Shown here piece by piece: positions 1-9,571 of a DNA stretch of 64,000 bases. The notes beneath the pieces are model-generated. The model did not search any database. It saw only the letters and a program-made list of their open reading frames with translations, and was not told the origin of the DNA. Origin of the DNA: Hyphomicrobium sp. LHD-15. Its GTDB lineage: Bacteria > Pseudomonadota > Alphaproteobacteria > Rhizobiales > Hyphomicrobiaceae. The number at the start of each line of letters is the position of its first letter. Positions within the stretch are counted from its first letter, which is position 1. The DNA is taken from NCBI RefSeq assembly GCF_031157355.1, contig NZ_JAVIFT010000002.1, forward strand, positions 1,164,501-1,228,500, read 5' to 3'. Position numbers and translations under genes: made by a program.

Positions 1-364
1 CAAAATATCCCGATAAGGACAAGCGTTAATGCGGTGAGGTCATGTCCTCGGCTCGCTTGGTGTCGCATTGCAGCAACTTTTGGGGGTGGCTGGACACAAC
101 TTATACACAAAACGCCTGCCAGACGGGCATCCGACGTCGGAGTGATTCGCCAGAATGTCGCAGGTGTGCCTATGGGTTAGGCGAGATACCTGCCTGCTCT
201 TGATGCATGCATTTCTCTATCTCGCATCGGCGAAAGAGACGTGGTCGGACGGTGTTCAGTTTTGAAAGGGTTTCAGCCGCTTCTGCACGTCCGCTTTCGC
301 TCGTAACGGGGGCTCAATTCGGCTATGCGATGGGCCTTCTCGGCTTTTTGAGCGGATCGCGATC
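1..364. other. Left-edge intergenic stretch, no gene seen
   Basis: No convincing coding region is visible before the SDR gene at 365. A 64-codon reading frame at 207-401 overlaps that gene in another frame, is rich in Arg and Ser, and has no ribosome site, so I treat it as noise. The only recognisable site is a DnaA-box-like 9-mer at 101-109. The end of the upstream gene lies outside the window. Confidence 0.5.
101..109 (+). promoter_or_regulatory. DnaA-box-like 9-mer
   Basis: TTATACACA fits the TTWTNCACA consensus for DnaA binding exactly. It is isolated, with no cluster of boxes or AT-rich unwinding element nearby, so it does not mark an origin by itself. It could be a regulatory or titration site, or a chance match. 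Confidence 0.25.
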
Positions 365-1120
365 ATGGCTTCCCAAACTGGTGCGGCGCCCACGGCTCTG
401 ATTACCGGAAGCGCCCGGCGGATCGGCCGCGCCATCGCGCTCGATCTCGCGCGGAACGGCTGGCAGGTTTGCGTTCATTACCGGCGTTCGGCAGGGGAGG
501 CGGAGGCGCTTGTCGCGGAAATTCGGGCGGCTGGCGGCACAGGCGTCGCGATTGCCGGCGATCTGGCGTCGGAAGCCGATGCCGACGGGCTTATCCCGAA
601 ATGCATTGACGCGCTGGGGCCACCGGTTTGCCTGATCAACAACGCGTCGGAATTCCTCGTCGATACCGTGGCCTCGGTGACGCCCGAGACCTGGGACACG
701 CATCTCGACATCAATCTCAAGGCGCCGGTGTTTCTCGCCAAGTCGCTGTTCCTGAACTTGCCGGAGGGAGCGGCCGGCAACGTCATCAACATCATCGATC
801 AGCGGGTCTGGAAGCTCACGCCCGACTTCTTTTCCTATACGATTTCAAAGGCTGGTCTGTGGACGGCCACGCGCACACTGGCGCAGGCGCTTGCGCCGAG
901 GGTCCGCGTCAACGCCATCGGGCCGGGGCCTGTCCTCAAGAGCATTCACCAGACCGACGCCGATTTCGCGCGTGAGTCGGAGTTGACACTTCTAAAGCGT
1001 GGGCCGACGCCGGAAGAGATCGCGGCGGCCGTGCGCTTCATCCTGGCCTCGCCGTCGCTCACTGGCCAAATGATCGCGCTCGACGGCGGGCAGCATCTCA
1101 CTTGGTCTGAAGGGCAATAG
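365..1120 (+). CDS. SDR oxidoreductase, pteridine reductase (FolM)-like
   Basis: This 251-residue protein is a classical short-chain dehydrogenase/reductase. The N-terminal dinucleotide-binding motif TGSARRIGRAIA lies near residues 14-25. An INNAS motif follows (NNAG-like), and the catalytic YTISK (YxxxK) is near residue 160. The RRIGR form of the glycine motif and the NNAS variant are typical of pteridine reductase/FolM-like SDRs, which reduce dihydromonapterin or dihydrofolate with NADPH in the cytoplasm. The ATG at 365 gives a start right before the first beta strand. No folate gene is adjacent, so the substrate is an inference from family features and another SDR activity is possible. Confidence 0.75.
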   Translation: MASQTGAAPTALITGSARRIGRAIALDLARNGWQVCVHYRRSAGEAEALVAEIRAAGGTGVAIAGDLASEADADGLIPKCIDALGPPVCLINNASEFLVDTVASVTPETWDTHLDINLKAPVFLAKSLFLNLPEGAAGNVINIIDQRVWKLTPDFFSYTISKAGLWTATRTLAQALAPRVRVNAIGPGPVLKSIHQTDADFARESELTLLKRGPTPEEIAAAVRFILASPSLTGQMIALDGGQHLTWSEGQ

Positions 1121-1346
1121 GTCCGCGAGGCAGTCGGCCGCGGGCACGGGCCGGTCCGACGCATTATCCATGCCACAATTCTTCCCTTTGATCCCCCCAC
1201 TCGCGCCCCAAACATGGGGCACCCGTAGGGCTCATCTGTAGCCCATCGATTCGCTCGTAAACCAGCTCTTAAGATTAAGGGCTTACGAACGATTGTTCGG
1301 ATTGTTGGGCGCAGGATAGGCGCCGCGTAGAAAACTGGGGTGTCCC

Positions 1347-2777
1347 ATGACCTGCCGATCTAGGTCCTTACGTTCCGGCGTAGTGGCGATTGCTTTCTTC
1401 GCTCTGCTTCCCGCCGCAGCCGGCGCTGCCGATCTTCCGGCCATCAAGGCGAGCGAAGCCAACCAAGTGGCCCAGTGCGCGACGCCGGGCCGTTTGATGA
1501 GCTATCTGCGCCAGCGCAATCCCAAGCTCAACCCACGGTACGAGACTGTCGCCAGCGAATACATGCGCCACGGCGAAGAGCTGCACGTGCGCTGGGACTA
1601 TGCGTTCTTCCAGATGCTTCTCGAGACCGGATATCTCACCTACGGCGGTGACGTGAAGCCCGATCAGAACAATTTCGCGGGCCTCGGCGCAACCGGAGGC
1701 GGTGCGCGCGGCGAGAGCTTCAAGGACATTTCCACCGGCGCGCGTGCGCATCTCGAACATCTCGTGATGTATTCGGGCGAGCGCGTCGAGAACCCCGTCG
1801 CCGAGCGGACGCGTAACATCCAGGAGTGGGGCGTACTCACGTCCTGGCAGAAGGGCATCTCGGGGCCGATCACGTTCACTCAGCTCGCGAAAAAGTGGGC
1901 GCCGACCAGCCGGCGCTACGCCGTCGACATAACGGGTATCGCGGACCGCTTCTTCGAGGGGCCCTGCAAGGAGGAGGATCCGCAGCCCGAGCTGGTCGCG
2001 GAAATTCGCGGTACGCCAGTCAAGACCGCCTCGGCCGAGCAGCCAACGAAGACGCGCGGGCTCGGCGCGCAAAAGCGCGAGCCGGACGCTGCAAAGGCAG
2101 AGGACGCAAAGGCGGACGCTGGTGCGGAGCGTTCGGCGCCAGCAGCTGCTGCCAGCGAAGAAGACAAGCTTCCGACCAAGGGTGCGGCTGCGGTCGCAGC
2201 CACGCAGGAGACGAAAGCAGAGCCCCAGAAGGCCTCGACGAGCCCGCCGCTGAAGGTGCTCAATGCGAGTGCGTCCGAGGCGCTGGTCGCCGACGAGAAG
2301 TCGGTTCAGACTGACAAGGTGTTGTCGGCGAAAGCAGAAGCTCCGGCTTCCTCCAAGGCCGCCCCTGCCAAGACGACGGCTGCTGCGGCTTCCGATGCCG
2401 GCGGCGGCAAGGCGATCGAGGTCGCGGCGTTGCCGGGCGCGCTCAAGGAGGCCGGCAAGGTCGAGAAGACCGAGAAGGCGGAAAAATCCGAGAAAGCCCC
2501 CAAGGCGGACAAGAGCGAGAAAAAAGCTGCAGCCGCTTCAGGCGCCGGCAAGTGCCGGGTGTGGACCGCGAGCTACGGCGGTTCCAAGGCGATCATCATC
2601 AAGGCCGTCCAGGACAAGACCGTGAACTACACGGTGCTCGACGTGAACGACGGATCGGAGAAGCGCGAGGCCGATGCCTACATCAACGCCTATGCCAAGG
2701 GCGGGCAGTCGGTCGGTGAATTCTCGAGCCAATCGCAGGCCCTGGAAAAAGCGTTCGAGCTCTGCCCCGAGGGTTGA
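1347..2777 (+). CDS. Secreted glucosaminidase-like cell-wall protein, paralog 1
   Basis: The 476-residue protein starts with a signal peptide (basic start, hydrophobic core, Ala-rich cleavage region near residue 28). Residues about 40-215 form a globular domain with CATPGRLMSYL, RWDYAFFQMLLETG and DQNNFAGLGATGGG motifs. These resemble peptidoglycan glucosaminidase-type (lysozyme-fold) domains, with the ETG glutamate as probable catalytic acid. A long Ala/Lys/Glu-rich, low-complexity linker (about 225-400) leads to a roughly 75-residue C-terminal domain containing CRVWTASYGG and ending FELCPEG. The same three-part layout recurs in the next gene, 44 bases downstream. A role in murein remodelling in the periplasm is inferred from the domain; the exact bond cut cannot be told. 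Confidence 0.65.
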   Translation: MTCRSRSLRSGVVAIAFFALLPAAAGAADLPAIKASEANQVAQCATPGRLMSYLRQRNPKLNPRYETVASEYMRHGEELHVRWDYAFFQMLLETGYLTYGGDVKPDQNNFAGLGATGGGARGESFKDISTGARAHLEHLVMYSGERVENPVAERTRNIQEWGVLTSWQKGISGPITFTQLAKKWAPTSRRYAVDITGIADRFFEGPCKEEDPQPELVAEIRGTPVKTASAEQPTKTRGLGAQKREPDAAKAEDAKADAGAERSAPAAAASEEDKLPTKGAAAVAATQETKAEPQKASTSPPLKVLNASASEALVADEKSVQTDKVLSAKAEAPASSKAAPAKTTAAAASDAGGGKAIEVAALPGALKEAGKVEKTEKAEKSEKAPKADKSEKKAAAASGAGKCRVWTASYGGSKAIIIKAVQDKTVNYTVLDVNDGSEKREADAYINAYAKGGQSVGEFSSQSQALEKAFELCPEG

Positions 2778-2821
2778 GCCCCGGATGACGGGATAGCGGT
2801 TGGCGTTTTCGGTGGGGTTCC

Positions 2822-4534
2822 ATGATCACAGTCGGTTGGGGTCAGATGTCGATGACGCGTTCGCGCTCGATGGTGCTTGGGCTGGCTCTGGTCGCGGGGC
2901 TAGGGGCGAGTGCGGCCGGCGCTAGCCCGAATCTCCCGGAAATCCGGACCTCGCGCCAGAACATCGTGCCGGCGTGTGTGACACCCGAACGCCTGATGGC
3001 GTTCCTGCAACGGCGTAACGGCAACCTTTCACCGCGTTTCAGGGACATCGCCAGCCACTACAAGCGTCATGGCGAGGCGTGGGGCGTGCGCTGGGACTAC
3101 GCCTTCTTCCAGATGGCGATCGAAACGAATTTTCTTACCTATCGCGCACCGAGCGGGCGGATGGGGGATGTTGATCCCAAGCAGAACAATTTCGCCGGTA
3201 TCGGAACGACCGGCGGCGGCGTGCCGGGAGACAGCTTTCCGGACGTGAGCACGGGCGTGTTGGGGCAGATCCAGCATCTCGTCGTCTATTCGGGCGAGAT
3301 GATCCCGAAACCTGTCGCGCCCCGCACACAGCTCAAGCAGGAGCACATTCTCGAAAAGTCGCGTGAGCTGAAGCGGCCGGTCCGCTTCTCCGATCTTGCG
3401 CGGCGCTGGGCGGCCGATCCCAAGTATGCTGGCTCGATCGAGTGGGTCGCGCAGCAATTCCGGACACAGTACTGCCCGGCCAATGGCCGACCTCAGCAGA
3501 TGGCGCCGCAGGAGATCGAGGTGTTGCCGTGGCAGGATAAGCCACCTGCACATGCCAAGGGACGCGATCGGGCATCGCTTCCGGCGCCGCCGGCGCAGGA
3601 TGCGGCTTCTCCGGTGCGTACGGTGTGGAGCCGCGATCAGAAGGGCGCTCCCGAAGCCACGGCGAAGACGGCGAAGGCACCGGACGTCAAGCAGCCACCT
3701 GCGAAGAAGAGCACGGTTTCCATCGCCAAGGTGCAGCCGGTCCAACGTGTCCAGCCTGTCGCGGTCGCTGCTGCAGCGGGGCCGGTGCAGGATGCACGTG
3801 CGGCGCGTGCGCCGACGGGAGCTGTCGTTGAAGGCGCGCCTGGCGAACCCGTCGCAACGCTTCCTGCGCGCGATAGTACCGAGGGCAACGTGACCGTCGA
3901 TCAGCCGTCCGGTGAGCCGGAATCGTCGTTTGCGCTGTTCACGCCGCCAGCGGCGTTGGCGTCGGCAACTTTACCCTCGGCTTCGCCGCGCACGGTCGCG
4001 ACGCGCCAGGCCGATGCGCATCAGACGCAGGGCGGACAAGTTCCGAGTGATCAAGCTGCGGCAAGCAACGATCAAGGTTCGGCCGAGATAGGTCGCGAGC
4101 TGGCCGGTCCTCCGGCGCCGCCTGCTACTTCTGTCGCTGCGTCAACGGCGATGGGCCCACCCGTCGCGGCGCTGACATCCGACAGGCCGGCCGCGCCGCC
4201 TGCCGAGACGGAAGCGCCGGGGCCGCTCGCATCGCTGCTCGGCGGAGGAAACGGTGCGGCTTCTAAACCAGCTTTCGATCCGCCTTCGGGGCTCGGCGTG
4301 AAGCCCGGCCGATGCGTCGTCGAAACCGCGCGCTACGGCGGCGACACCACTGTGCTCGTCAAAGCTCAGCAGGGCGCAAAGGTGCATTACATCGCGCTGT
4401 CGGTGATCGACGGCTTCGAGGACAGCATGACGAAAAGCTTCCTCTCGTCTCGCGGTGAAGGAGGCGAGGTGCTCGGAACCTTCCCCAGCCGGGATCAGGC
4501 GTTGGCACAGGCGAAGACGCTCTGCCCGGGCTGA
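2822..4534 (+). CDS. Secreted glucosaminidase-like cell-wall protein, paralog 2
   Basis: A 570-residue paralog of the preceding gene, same strand, probably the same transcript. It has a signal peptide, a lysozyme-fold-like domain (about residues 45-220) with RWDYAFFQMAIETN and KQNNFAGIGTTGGG, a Pro/Ala-rich linker of roughly 270 residues, and the C-terminal domain CVVETARYGGD...LCPG. Conservation is confined to the two end domains, so the linkers have diverged freely. The start is uncertain: ATG 2822 has a GGTGGGG sequence upstream, while ATG 2846 gives a more typical signal peptide (MSMTRSRSM). It ends four bases before the convergent gene on the other strand. Confidence 0.65.
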   Translation: MITVGWGQMSMTRSRSMVLGLALVAGLGASAAGASPNLPEIRTSRQNIVPACVTPERLMAFLQRRNGNLSPRFRDIASHYKRHGEAWGVRWDYAFFQMAIETNFLTYRAPSGRMGDVDPKQNNFAGIGTTGGGVPGDSFPDVSTGVLGQIQHLVVYSGEMIPKPVAPRTQLKQEHILEKSRELKRPVRFSDLARRWAADPKYAGSIEWVAQQFRTQYCPANGRPQQMAPQEIEVLPWQDKPPAHAKGRDRASLPAPPAQDAASPVRTVWSRDQKGAPEATAKTAKAPDVKQPPAKKSTVSIAKVQPVQRVQPVAVAAAAGPVQDARAARAPTGAVVEGAPGEPVATLPARDSTEGNVTVDQPSGEPESSFALFTPPAALASATLPSASPRTVATRQADAHQTQGGQVPSDQAAASNDQGSAEIGRELAGPPAPPATSVAASTAMGPPVAALTSDRPAAPPAETEAPGPLASLLGGGNGAASKPAFDPPSGLGVKPGRCVVETARYGGDTTVLVKAQQGAKVHYIALSVIDGFEDSMTKSFLSSRGEGGEVLGTFPSRDQALAQAKTLCPG

Positions 4535-4538
4535 TGCT

Positions 4539-5507
4539 TTAGGGCTCCGGCGCAAAGTACTTGAGGGCGGCGGACGAGATGGCGCCGCCGACGACGCACG
4601 GAATTCCGGCTACGACCAGTCCTCCGGCAGCGGCGCCGACACAGCCGAGTGCCAGCGCGGTCTGTCCAACCTGACCCCACCAGGCGTAGTTGCGTGATTT
4701 CTCGGAGCCCTTGGCCTTCAGCTCGTCGATGGACGCGAGCGCTTCCTTGCGGATTTTTCCGATTTCGAACGTTTCGGCCGCCTCGATGACCTCCCGCAAA
4801 GGCTTCCGCACCACGGTGGGCTGGCGGTTCATTTCCTCGTTCAGGATATCGAGCAGTTCCTTCTCGCGCGAGGCGTTGGTGGCGAGCGTCCATTTGGCCA
4901 TGGAGCCGATCGTCAGCTTTTCGACGTTGTTCTTGTCGACGGACAGGGCGAGGGCGCCGACGATGCGCTCGATCGGCTCCCGGTAGCCGGTGGCATAATA
5001 GTAGCCCCACAGCGCGTCGAGCACGTAAGCCCCGTCGTCGATCGGCATATCCGATAGGGGTTTGCCGTCGCCGTAGAGATATTTCCGCAGCAACACCATG
5101 CGAGCCGGCATGCGCTCTACGAACTTCTGCAGCAGATGCTTCCAGTCCGGCAGGCCGGAATAGGCGATGGCGCGGATCAGCACGACCTGATCCTCGGGCG
5201 ACATCGGGAACATGCGCGAGATCAGGCGCTCGGCGCGCTCGGGGTTCGATCCGATCACGCCGCCGACGAAGCCGATGTAAACACCCGCGGAATCGAGATC
5301 GCGGAAGATGCCGAGGTCGCCCATCGCATGAAAGATCTCGGGCAGCCGGTTGGGCTCGGGATCCTTGCGGTAGTCGTTGATCCATTTCAGGATCTGCTCG
5401 GACTTCTTGAACTCCTGCTCAGGCGGGTCCTTGGCCAGGGCTGGGGACAGCCAGGCCGGAGAGAGGGCGATCGCCGCCAGCAGCGCGAGGGTGGTCGATA
5501 TTCGCAT
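4539..5507 (-). CDS. Exported protein of unknown function with C-terminal hydrophobic segment
   Basis: The 322-residue product has a clear signal peptide (cleavage near ALA-KD, about residue 25). A mostly helical, charged body follows that I do not recognise. Residues about 280-315 are a Gly/Ala-rich hydrophobic stretch with two cysteines that could sit in or against a membrane. It is convergent with the glucosaminidase-like pair and divergent from uvrC. No catalytic motif is evident. It may be a periplasmic or membrane-tethered protein; function unknown. Confidence 0.7.
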   Translation of the reverse strand: MRISTTLALLAAIALSPAWLSPALAKDPPEQEFKKSEQILKWINDYRKDPEPNRLPEIFHAMGDLGIFRDLDSAGVYIGFVGGVIGSNPERAERLISRMFPMSPEDQVVLIRAIAYSGLPDWKHLLQKFVERMPARMVLLRKYLYGDGKPLSDMPIDDGAYVLDALWGYYYATGYREPIERIVGALALSVDKNNVEKLTIGSMAKWTLATNASREKELLDILNEEMNRQPTVVRKPLREVIEAAETFEIGKIRKEALASIDELKAKGSEKSRNYAWWGQVGQTALALGCVGAAAGGLVVAGIPCVVGGAISSAALKYFAPEP

Positions 5508-5699
5508 GGGCCGTCACCTCCGGACGCGCCGGGCCTTTGTTTTTGCGGAGTAGAGGCAGATTTACCGATCACAAGGCCTGGATATCCGGGGCGATTTTGT
5601 GGCGGCCAGCCGTGAGGGTGACCCTACACCGCGTTTTGCCTGCTTTGCGGACGCACGACTTGGCTTGACGGGGCGGCTTTCGCCGCCAATGTTCCGGGC

Positions 5700-7742
5700 A
5701 TGCCCACAAGCAACGAAAATGCCCAGGACGGACTTGCCCCGCCCCTGCCGCCCGAGCCGTCGGAACGCGGTGAAAAGCCGGTTGCGACCGGGCCCGACGT
5801 CATCGCGTCCTATCTCAAGACGCTGACCACCGGGCCTGGCGTTTACCGCATGCTCGATGTGGCGGGTGAGGTCGTCTACGTCGGCAAGGCGCGTAATCTC
5901 CGCGCACGCGTTTCGAACTATACGCGACTTGCCGGGCTGCCGAACCGTACCTTGCGGATGATCCAGTCCACCGCGTCGATGGAGTTCGTCACGGTTCGGA
6001 CCGAGGCGGAAGCGCTGCTGCTAGAAGCGAACCTGATCAAGCGCTTCCGCCCGCGTTTCAACGTCACGCTGCGCGACGACAAGTCGTTTCCCTACATCCT
6101 GATCCGCCGCGATCAGGGTGCGCCACAGATCCTGAAACACCGGGGCGCGCGGACGATCAAGGGCGAGTATTTCGGCCCGTTTGCGTCGGCTGGCGCCGTC
6201 AACCGCACCATCAACATGCTGGAGCGCGCGTTTCTCTTGCGCTCGTGCTCGGATAGCGTGTTCGAAAGCCGCACGCGGCCGTGCCTGCTCTATCAGATCA
6301 AGCGATGCTCCGGCCCTTGCACCGGTGAAATCGGACTCGAAGACTACGGCGCGCTGGTCGAAGAGGCGCTGCGTTTCCTGAAGGGCGAGAGCCAGTCGGT
6401 GCGGGAAATGTACCAGCGGCTGATGCAGGAGGCGTCCGACAATCTCGAATTCGAGCGGGCCGCGAAGCTGCGTAATCGCCTTTGGGCACTGGCGCACGTC
6501 ACGGCCGAGCAGGCGATCAATCCCGAGGGCGTCGAGGAAGCGGACGTGTTCGCGGCGTTCCAGGAAGGCGGACAGACCTGCATCCAGGTGTTCTTCTTCC
6601 GGGTCGGCCAGAACTGGGGAAACCGCGCCTACTATCCGAAGGCCGATCGCACGCTTTCGGTCGAAGAGGTGCTCGATAGCTTCGTTGCGCAGTTCTACGA
6701 CGACAAGCCGGTGCCGCGGCTCATTCTGCTATCGCACGAGATCGCCAATCACGAGCTTCTGGCCGAAGCGCTCTCGATCAAGGCGGACCGGCGGGTCGAG
6801 ATCCGCGTGCCGCAGCGGGGCGTCAAATCTGGGCTCGTAGACCATGCGCTGACCAACGCGCGGGAAGCCCTGGGGCGAAAGCTCGCGGAGGGATCGTCGC
6901 AACGCACGTTGCTGGCGGCGCTCGGCGAGCGGTTCGAACTCAAGCGTGCGCCGCGCCGCGTCGAGGTGTTCGACAACAGCCACCTCATGGGCACCAATGC
7001 AGTCGGCGGGATGATCGTCGCGGGCCCGGATGGGTTCGCGAAAGGCGCTTATCGCAAATTCAACATCCGTTCGGATACGCTGACGCCGGGCGACGACTAC
7101 GGCATGATGCGGGAAGTGCTGACCCGGCGGTTCCGGCGGCTCGCGGAAGCCGAGGCGGAGGCCCCCGCGGATCAGGCGTCGGATGCCCTGTGGAACCAAG
7201 TTGCGGCGGAACAGGCGCCGCCGAGCGAAGATGCCGGCCCAGACGAGGCCGAAGCCGATGTGTTTCCCGACGATGTGTTTCCGGATCGGCCGGATCTGGT
7301 GCTCGTCGATGGTGGCGCCGGGCAACTCACGGTGGCGGTGGAGGTGCTGGCGGAACTCGGCCTCTCGGACATCAAGGTTATCGGCATCGCCAAGGGGCCG
7401 GATCGCGACGCGGGCCGCGAGCATTTCCATGTGCCGGGGCGCGGGGCGCCGTTCATGCTCGAACCGCGCGATCCGGTGCTCTATTTCGTGCAGCGGCTCC
7501 GGGACGAGGCGCACCGGTTCGCGATCGGTACACACCGGGCTAAACGCACGAAGGCGCTCGGCGCCAATCCGCTCGACGAAATTCCCGGGATCGGACCGAC
7601 GCGGAAGCGCGCCCTGCTCAAACATTTCGGATCGGCGAAGGCGGTTTCGCGGGCCGGCGTCGAAGATCTCACGACCGTTGGCGGGATCTCCGAGGAGATG
7701 GCCAAGAAGATCTACGATTTCTTCCACGAGCGGAAGGTTTGA
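5700..7742 (+). CDS. uvrC: Excinuclease ABC subunit C
   Basis: UvrC makes the two incisions flanking a DNA lesion in nucleotide excision repair, with UvrA and UvrB. The protein has, in order: a GIY-YIG nuclease domain (GVYRM...VVYVGKA near residues 45-65), a UVR motif ([14 protein letters not shown], about 240), the RNase H-like C-terminal nuclease half ([19 protein letters not shown]), and helix-hairpin-helix motifs ([23 protein letters not shown]). At 680 residues it is longer than usual. The extra length comes from an N-terminal extension and an acidic insert around residues 480-525. ATG 5700 is the first start in frame; the first 35 residues are low in complexity, so a later start is possible. 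Confidence 0.96.
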   Translation: MPTSNENAQDGLAPPLPPEPSERGEKPVATGPDVIASYLKTLTTGPGVYRMLDVAGEVVYVGKARNLRARVSNYTRLAGLPNRTLRMIQSTASMEFVTVRTEAEALLLEANLIKRFRPRFNVTLRDDKSFPYILIRRDQGAPQILKHRGARTIKGEYFGPFASAGAVNRTINMLERAFLLRSCSDSVFESRTRPCLLYQIKRCSGPCTGEIGLEDYGALVEEALRFLKGESQSVREMYQRLMQEASDNLEFERAAKLRNRLWALAHVTAEQAINPEGVEEADVFAAFQEGGQTCIQVFFFRVGQNWGNRAYYPKADRTLSVEEVLDSFVAQFYDDKPVPRLILLSHEIANHELLAEALSIKADRRVEIRVPQRGVKSGLVDHALTNAREALGRKLAEGSSQRTLLAALGERFELKRAPRRVEVFDNSHLMGTNAVGGMIVAGPDGFAKGAYRKFNIRSDTLTPGDDYGMMREVLTRRFRRLAEAEAEAPADQASDALWNQVAAEQAPPSEDAGPDEAEADVFPDDVFPDRPDLVLVDGGAGQLTVAVEVLAELGLSDIKVIGIAKGPDRDAGREHFHVPGRGAPFMLEPRDPVLYFVQRLRDEAHRFAIGTHRAKRTKALGANPLDEIPGIGPTRKRALLKHFGSAKAVSRAGVEDLTTVGGISEEMAKKIYDFFHERKV

Positions 7743-8094
7743 CGGCGGATGTTCCGAGGGCTCGGCTGGCGACGGCCGCCCAAAAAGGAAAGAGCGGAGC
7801 GAGAGCTATTCGCTCCTGCTCCGCTCCAATGGCGCCCTGATCCCGGATACGCGGCTACATTCGAGGCGCTGACGACCGGCAGTCGACGACGAGATACATA
7901 AGTCGGCTGCTTGACGTTCCTGCGACAACAACGGAACCGGCCGAGGTTTGTTCCGGCGCGATCGGAGTTGCCTGTGGATAAGCCATAATGGGCAGGATAG
8001 CTCCGAGGGTTCAAGCGATTTCCTCAAGTCCGTCTGAGCCGCGCTTCGGAACCCCATTGACTGGCGTACGCGCGAATGGTGTTAGCTAGGCGCC
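7743..8094. other. Intergenic region uvrC-pgsA
   Basis: I see no gene. A hairpin is possible between GAGCGGAGC (7792-7800) and GCTCCGCTC (7818-7826), but it lacks a T-run on the plus side. TGTGGATAA at 7973-7981 is a perfect DnaA-box match (minus-strand reading TTATCCACA). TTGACT at 8057 followed 17 bases later by TGTTAG is a weak promoter candidate for pgsA. Confidence 0.4.
7973..7981 (-). promoter_or_regulatory. DnaA-box-like 9-mer (TTATCCACA on minus strand)
   Basis: The 9-mer equals the strong E. coli DnaA box. It lies 114 bases before the pgsA start, alone. Whether DnaA acts here is unknown. Confidence 0.3.
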
Positions 8095-8685
8095 ATGGAC
8101 CCGCCCATCTCGACCCGGCCACATGCGACGAGCCTCCCGAACGTGCTGACCTACGCACGGATCGCAGCCGTGCCCGCATTGGTGGCCTGTCTCCTGTTCA
8201 TCGAGGGCGAGGCCGGCCGTTGGGCCGCCTTCTGGCTGTTCGTCGTGGCCGCCATCACCGACTGGCTCGACGGCTATCTCGCGCGCCGGCTGGCGCAGCA
8301 GTCGACGCTCGGCCGGATGCTCGATCCGATCGCCGACAAGCTGATCGTCGGAGCGGCGCTGATCATGCTGGTGCACGACCGGACCATCGACGGGATGTCG
8401 ATCTGGGCGGCGGTCGTCATTCTGTGCCGCGAGATCCTGGTATCGGGCTTGCGCGAATTCCTGGCCGAACTGAATGTGAAGGTGCACGTGACTGCGCTCG
8501 CCAAATGGAAAACGGCTGTGCAGATGGTGGCGCTCGCGTTTTTGCTTGCGGGCCCGGCCGGCGACCAGATCGTGCCCGGCATCTCGACAGCCGGCATCCT
8601 GCTGTTGTGGCTAGCGGCGGTTCTTACACTCTGGACCGGCTATGACTATCTGAAGGCTGGCATTCGTCACGCCATGGAAGGATAG
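8095..8685 (+). CDS. pgsA: CDP-diacylglycerol-glycerol-3-phosphate 3-phosphatidyltransferase
   Basis: A 196-residue membrane enzyme that makes phosphatidylglycerophosphate, the committed step to phosphatidylglycerol and cardiolipin, at the inner membrane. The CDP-alcohol phosphotransferase signature is complete: DGYLARRLAQQSTLGRMLD with the following DKL (about residues 62-84). Several hydrophobic segments follow, and NVLTYARI near the start is typical of PgsA. The gene opens a run with moaD (5 bases downstream) and moaE, an order common in Hyphomicrobiales. ATG 8095 is chosen because it gives the normal family length. Confidence 0.93.
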   Translation: MDPPISTRPHATSLPNVLTYARIAAVPALVACLLFIEGEAGRWAAFWLFVVAAITDWLDGYLARRLAQQSTLGRMLDPIADKLIVGAALIMLVHDRTIDGMSIWAAVVILCREILVSGLREFLAELNVKVHVTALAKWKTAVQMVALAFLLAGPAGDQIVPGISTAGILLLWLAAVLTLWTGYDYLKAGIRHAMEG

Positions 8686-8690
8686 ACCTC

Positions 8691-8999
8691 TTGTCGATTG
8701 CAGAGACCAGCGAAGCCCGTTCGGCGGGCGTTTCCAACAGCCAACGGCTGACGGTGCGGTATTTCGCGTGGGTCCGCGAGAAGGTCGGGCGGGCGGAAGA
8801 CGTGCTCGACCTGCCGGCCGAGGTGACGACGGTCGGCGAGCTGGTGGCCTGGCTCACGACGCAGGGGCCGGAATATGCGCGCGCGTTCGAGCGTGCCAGC
8901 GTGGTTCGGGCCGCACTCGACCAGGTTCATGTCAAACCCGCGCATTCGCTCAAGGGCGCCCGCGAGATTGCTTTCTTTCCGCCTGTGACCGGCGGCTGA
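8691..8999 (+). CDS. moaD: Molybdopterin synthase small subunit
   Basis: MoaD is the ubiquitin-fold sulfur carrier of molybdopterin synthase. Its C-terminal Gly-Gly, seen here as PPVTGG, is thiocarboxylated and inserts sulfur into precursor Z. The body has RYFAWVREKVG at the start of the fold. The start is inferred as TTG 8691, with AAGGA about nine bases upstream, giving a 102-residue protein with a roughly 20-residue N-terminal extension. A GTG at 8754 would give the compact family length of about 81 residues. It is followed 13 bases later by moaE, its partner. Confidence 0.88.
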   Translation: MSIAETSEARSAGVSNSQRLTVRYFAWVREKVGRAEDVLDLPAEVTTVGELVAWLTTQGPEYARAFERASVVRAALDQVHVKPAHSLKGAREIAFFPPVTGG

Positions 9000-9012
9000 G
9001 AGGAGGGCACGC

Positions 9013-9486
9013 ATGGCGGTGCGGGTCCAGCGCGAGGAATTCGATGCGGCCGCGGAGGTCCGCACGCTGGTCGACGGGCGCACCGATGTCGGCGGAGCCG
9101 TCACGTTCACCGGTTTCGTGCGCGGGGAAGCCCAGGGCAAGCAGCTTCTGACGCTGACGCTCGAGCATTATCCCGGGATGACGGAAATGGAGCTGCAGCG
9201 GATCGAAGACGAAGCCCGCGCCCGGTTCGAGCTTACCGCGTCTCTCATCGTGCATCGTTTCGGGGAGTTGAAGCCGGGCGATCCGATCGTGCTGGTCGCG
9301 ACCGCGTCGGCCCATCGGGCGGCGGCGTTCCAGGCGGCCGAATTCCTGATGGACTATCTCAAGTCCCGGGCGCCGTTCTGGAAGAAGGAATCTTTCGCCG
9401 ACGGCAGCGAGAGCTGGGTCGATGCACACGCGTCGGATTGTGACGCACTTGGGCGTTGGGACGGCCCTGGGTTAACTCAAAAGTAA
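9013..9486 (+). CDS. moaE: Molybdopterin synthase catalytic subunit
   Basis: MoaE binds precursor Z and accepts sulfur from MoaD to form molybdopterin. The 157-residue sequence has the MoaE core FTGFVRGE, LTLEHYPGMTE, HRFGELKPGD and SAHRAAAF, and ends with a conserved APFWKKE segment carrying the catalytic lysines. The AGGAGGGC sequence upstream of ATG 9013 is a good ribosome site. A CtrA-like box overlaps the stop codon. Confidence 0.95.
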   Translation: MAVRVQREEFDAAAEVRTLVDGRTDVGGAVTFTGFVRGEAQGKQLLTLTLEHYPGMTEMELQRIEDEARARFELTASLIVHRFGELKPGDPIVLVATASAHRAAAFQAAEFLMDYLKSRAPFWKKESFADGSESWVDAHASDCDALGRWDGPGLTQK

Positions 9487-9488
9487 CC
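9472..9488 (+). promoter_or_regulatory. CtrA-like half box overlapping moaE stop
   Basis: TTAA (9472-9475), seven bases, then GTAACC (9483-9488) matches TTAA-N7-TTAAC with one change in the right half. On its own it is weak. It is of interest because a second near-consensus box lies 100 bases downstream in the same amidase promoter region. Confidence 0.25.
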
Positions 9489-9571
9489 ATAACCGTCATC
9501 CTAAATAAATTACATTTCCTGTTGATAACACTTGGAAAACCGATACTCTGTGTTCGGTCCATGGTGAACGG

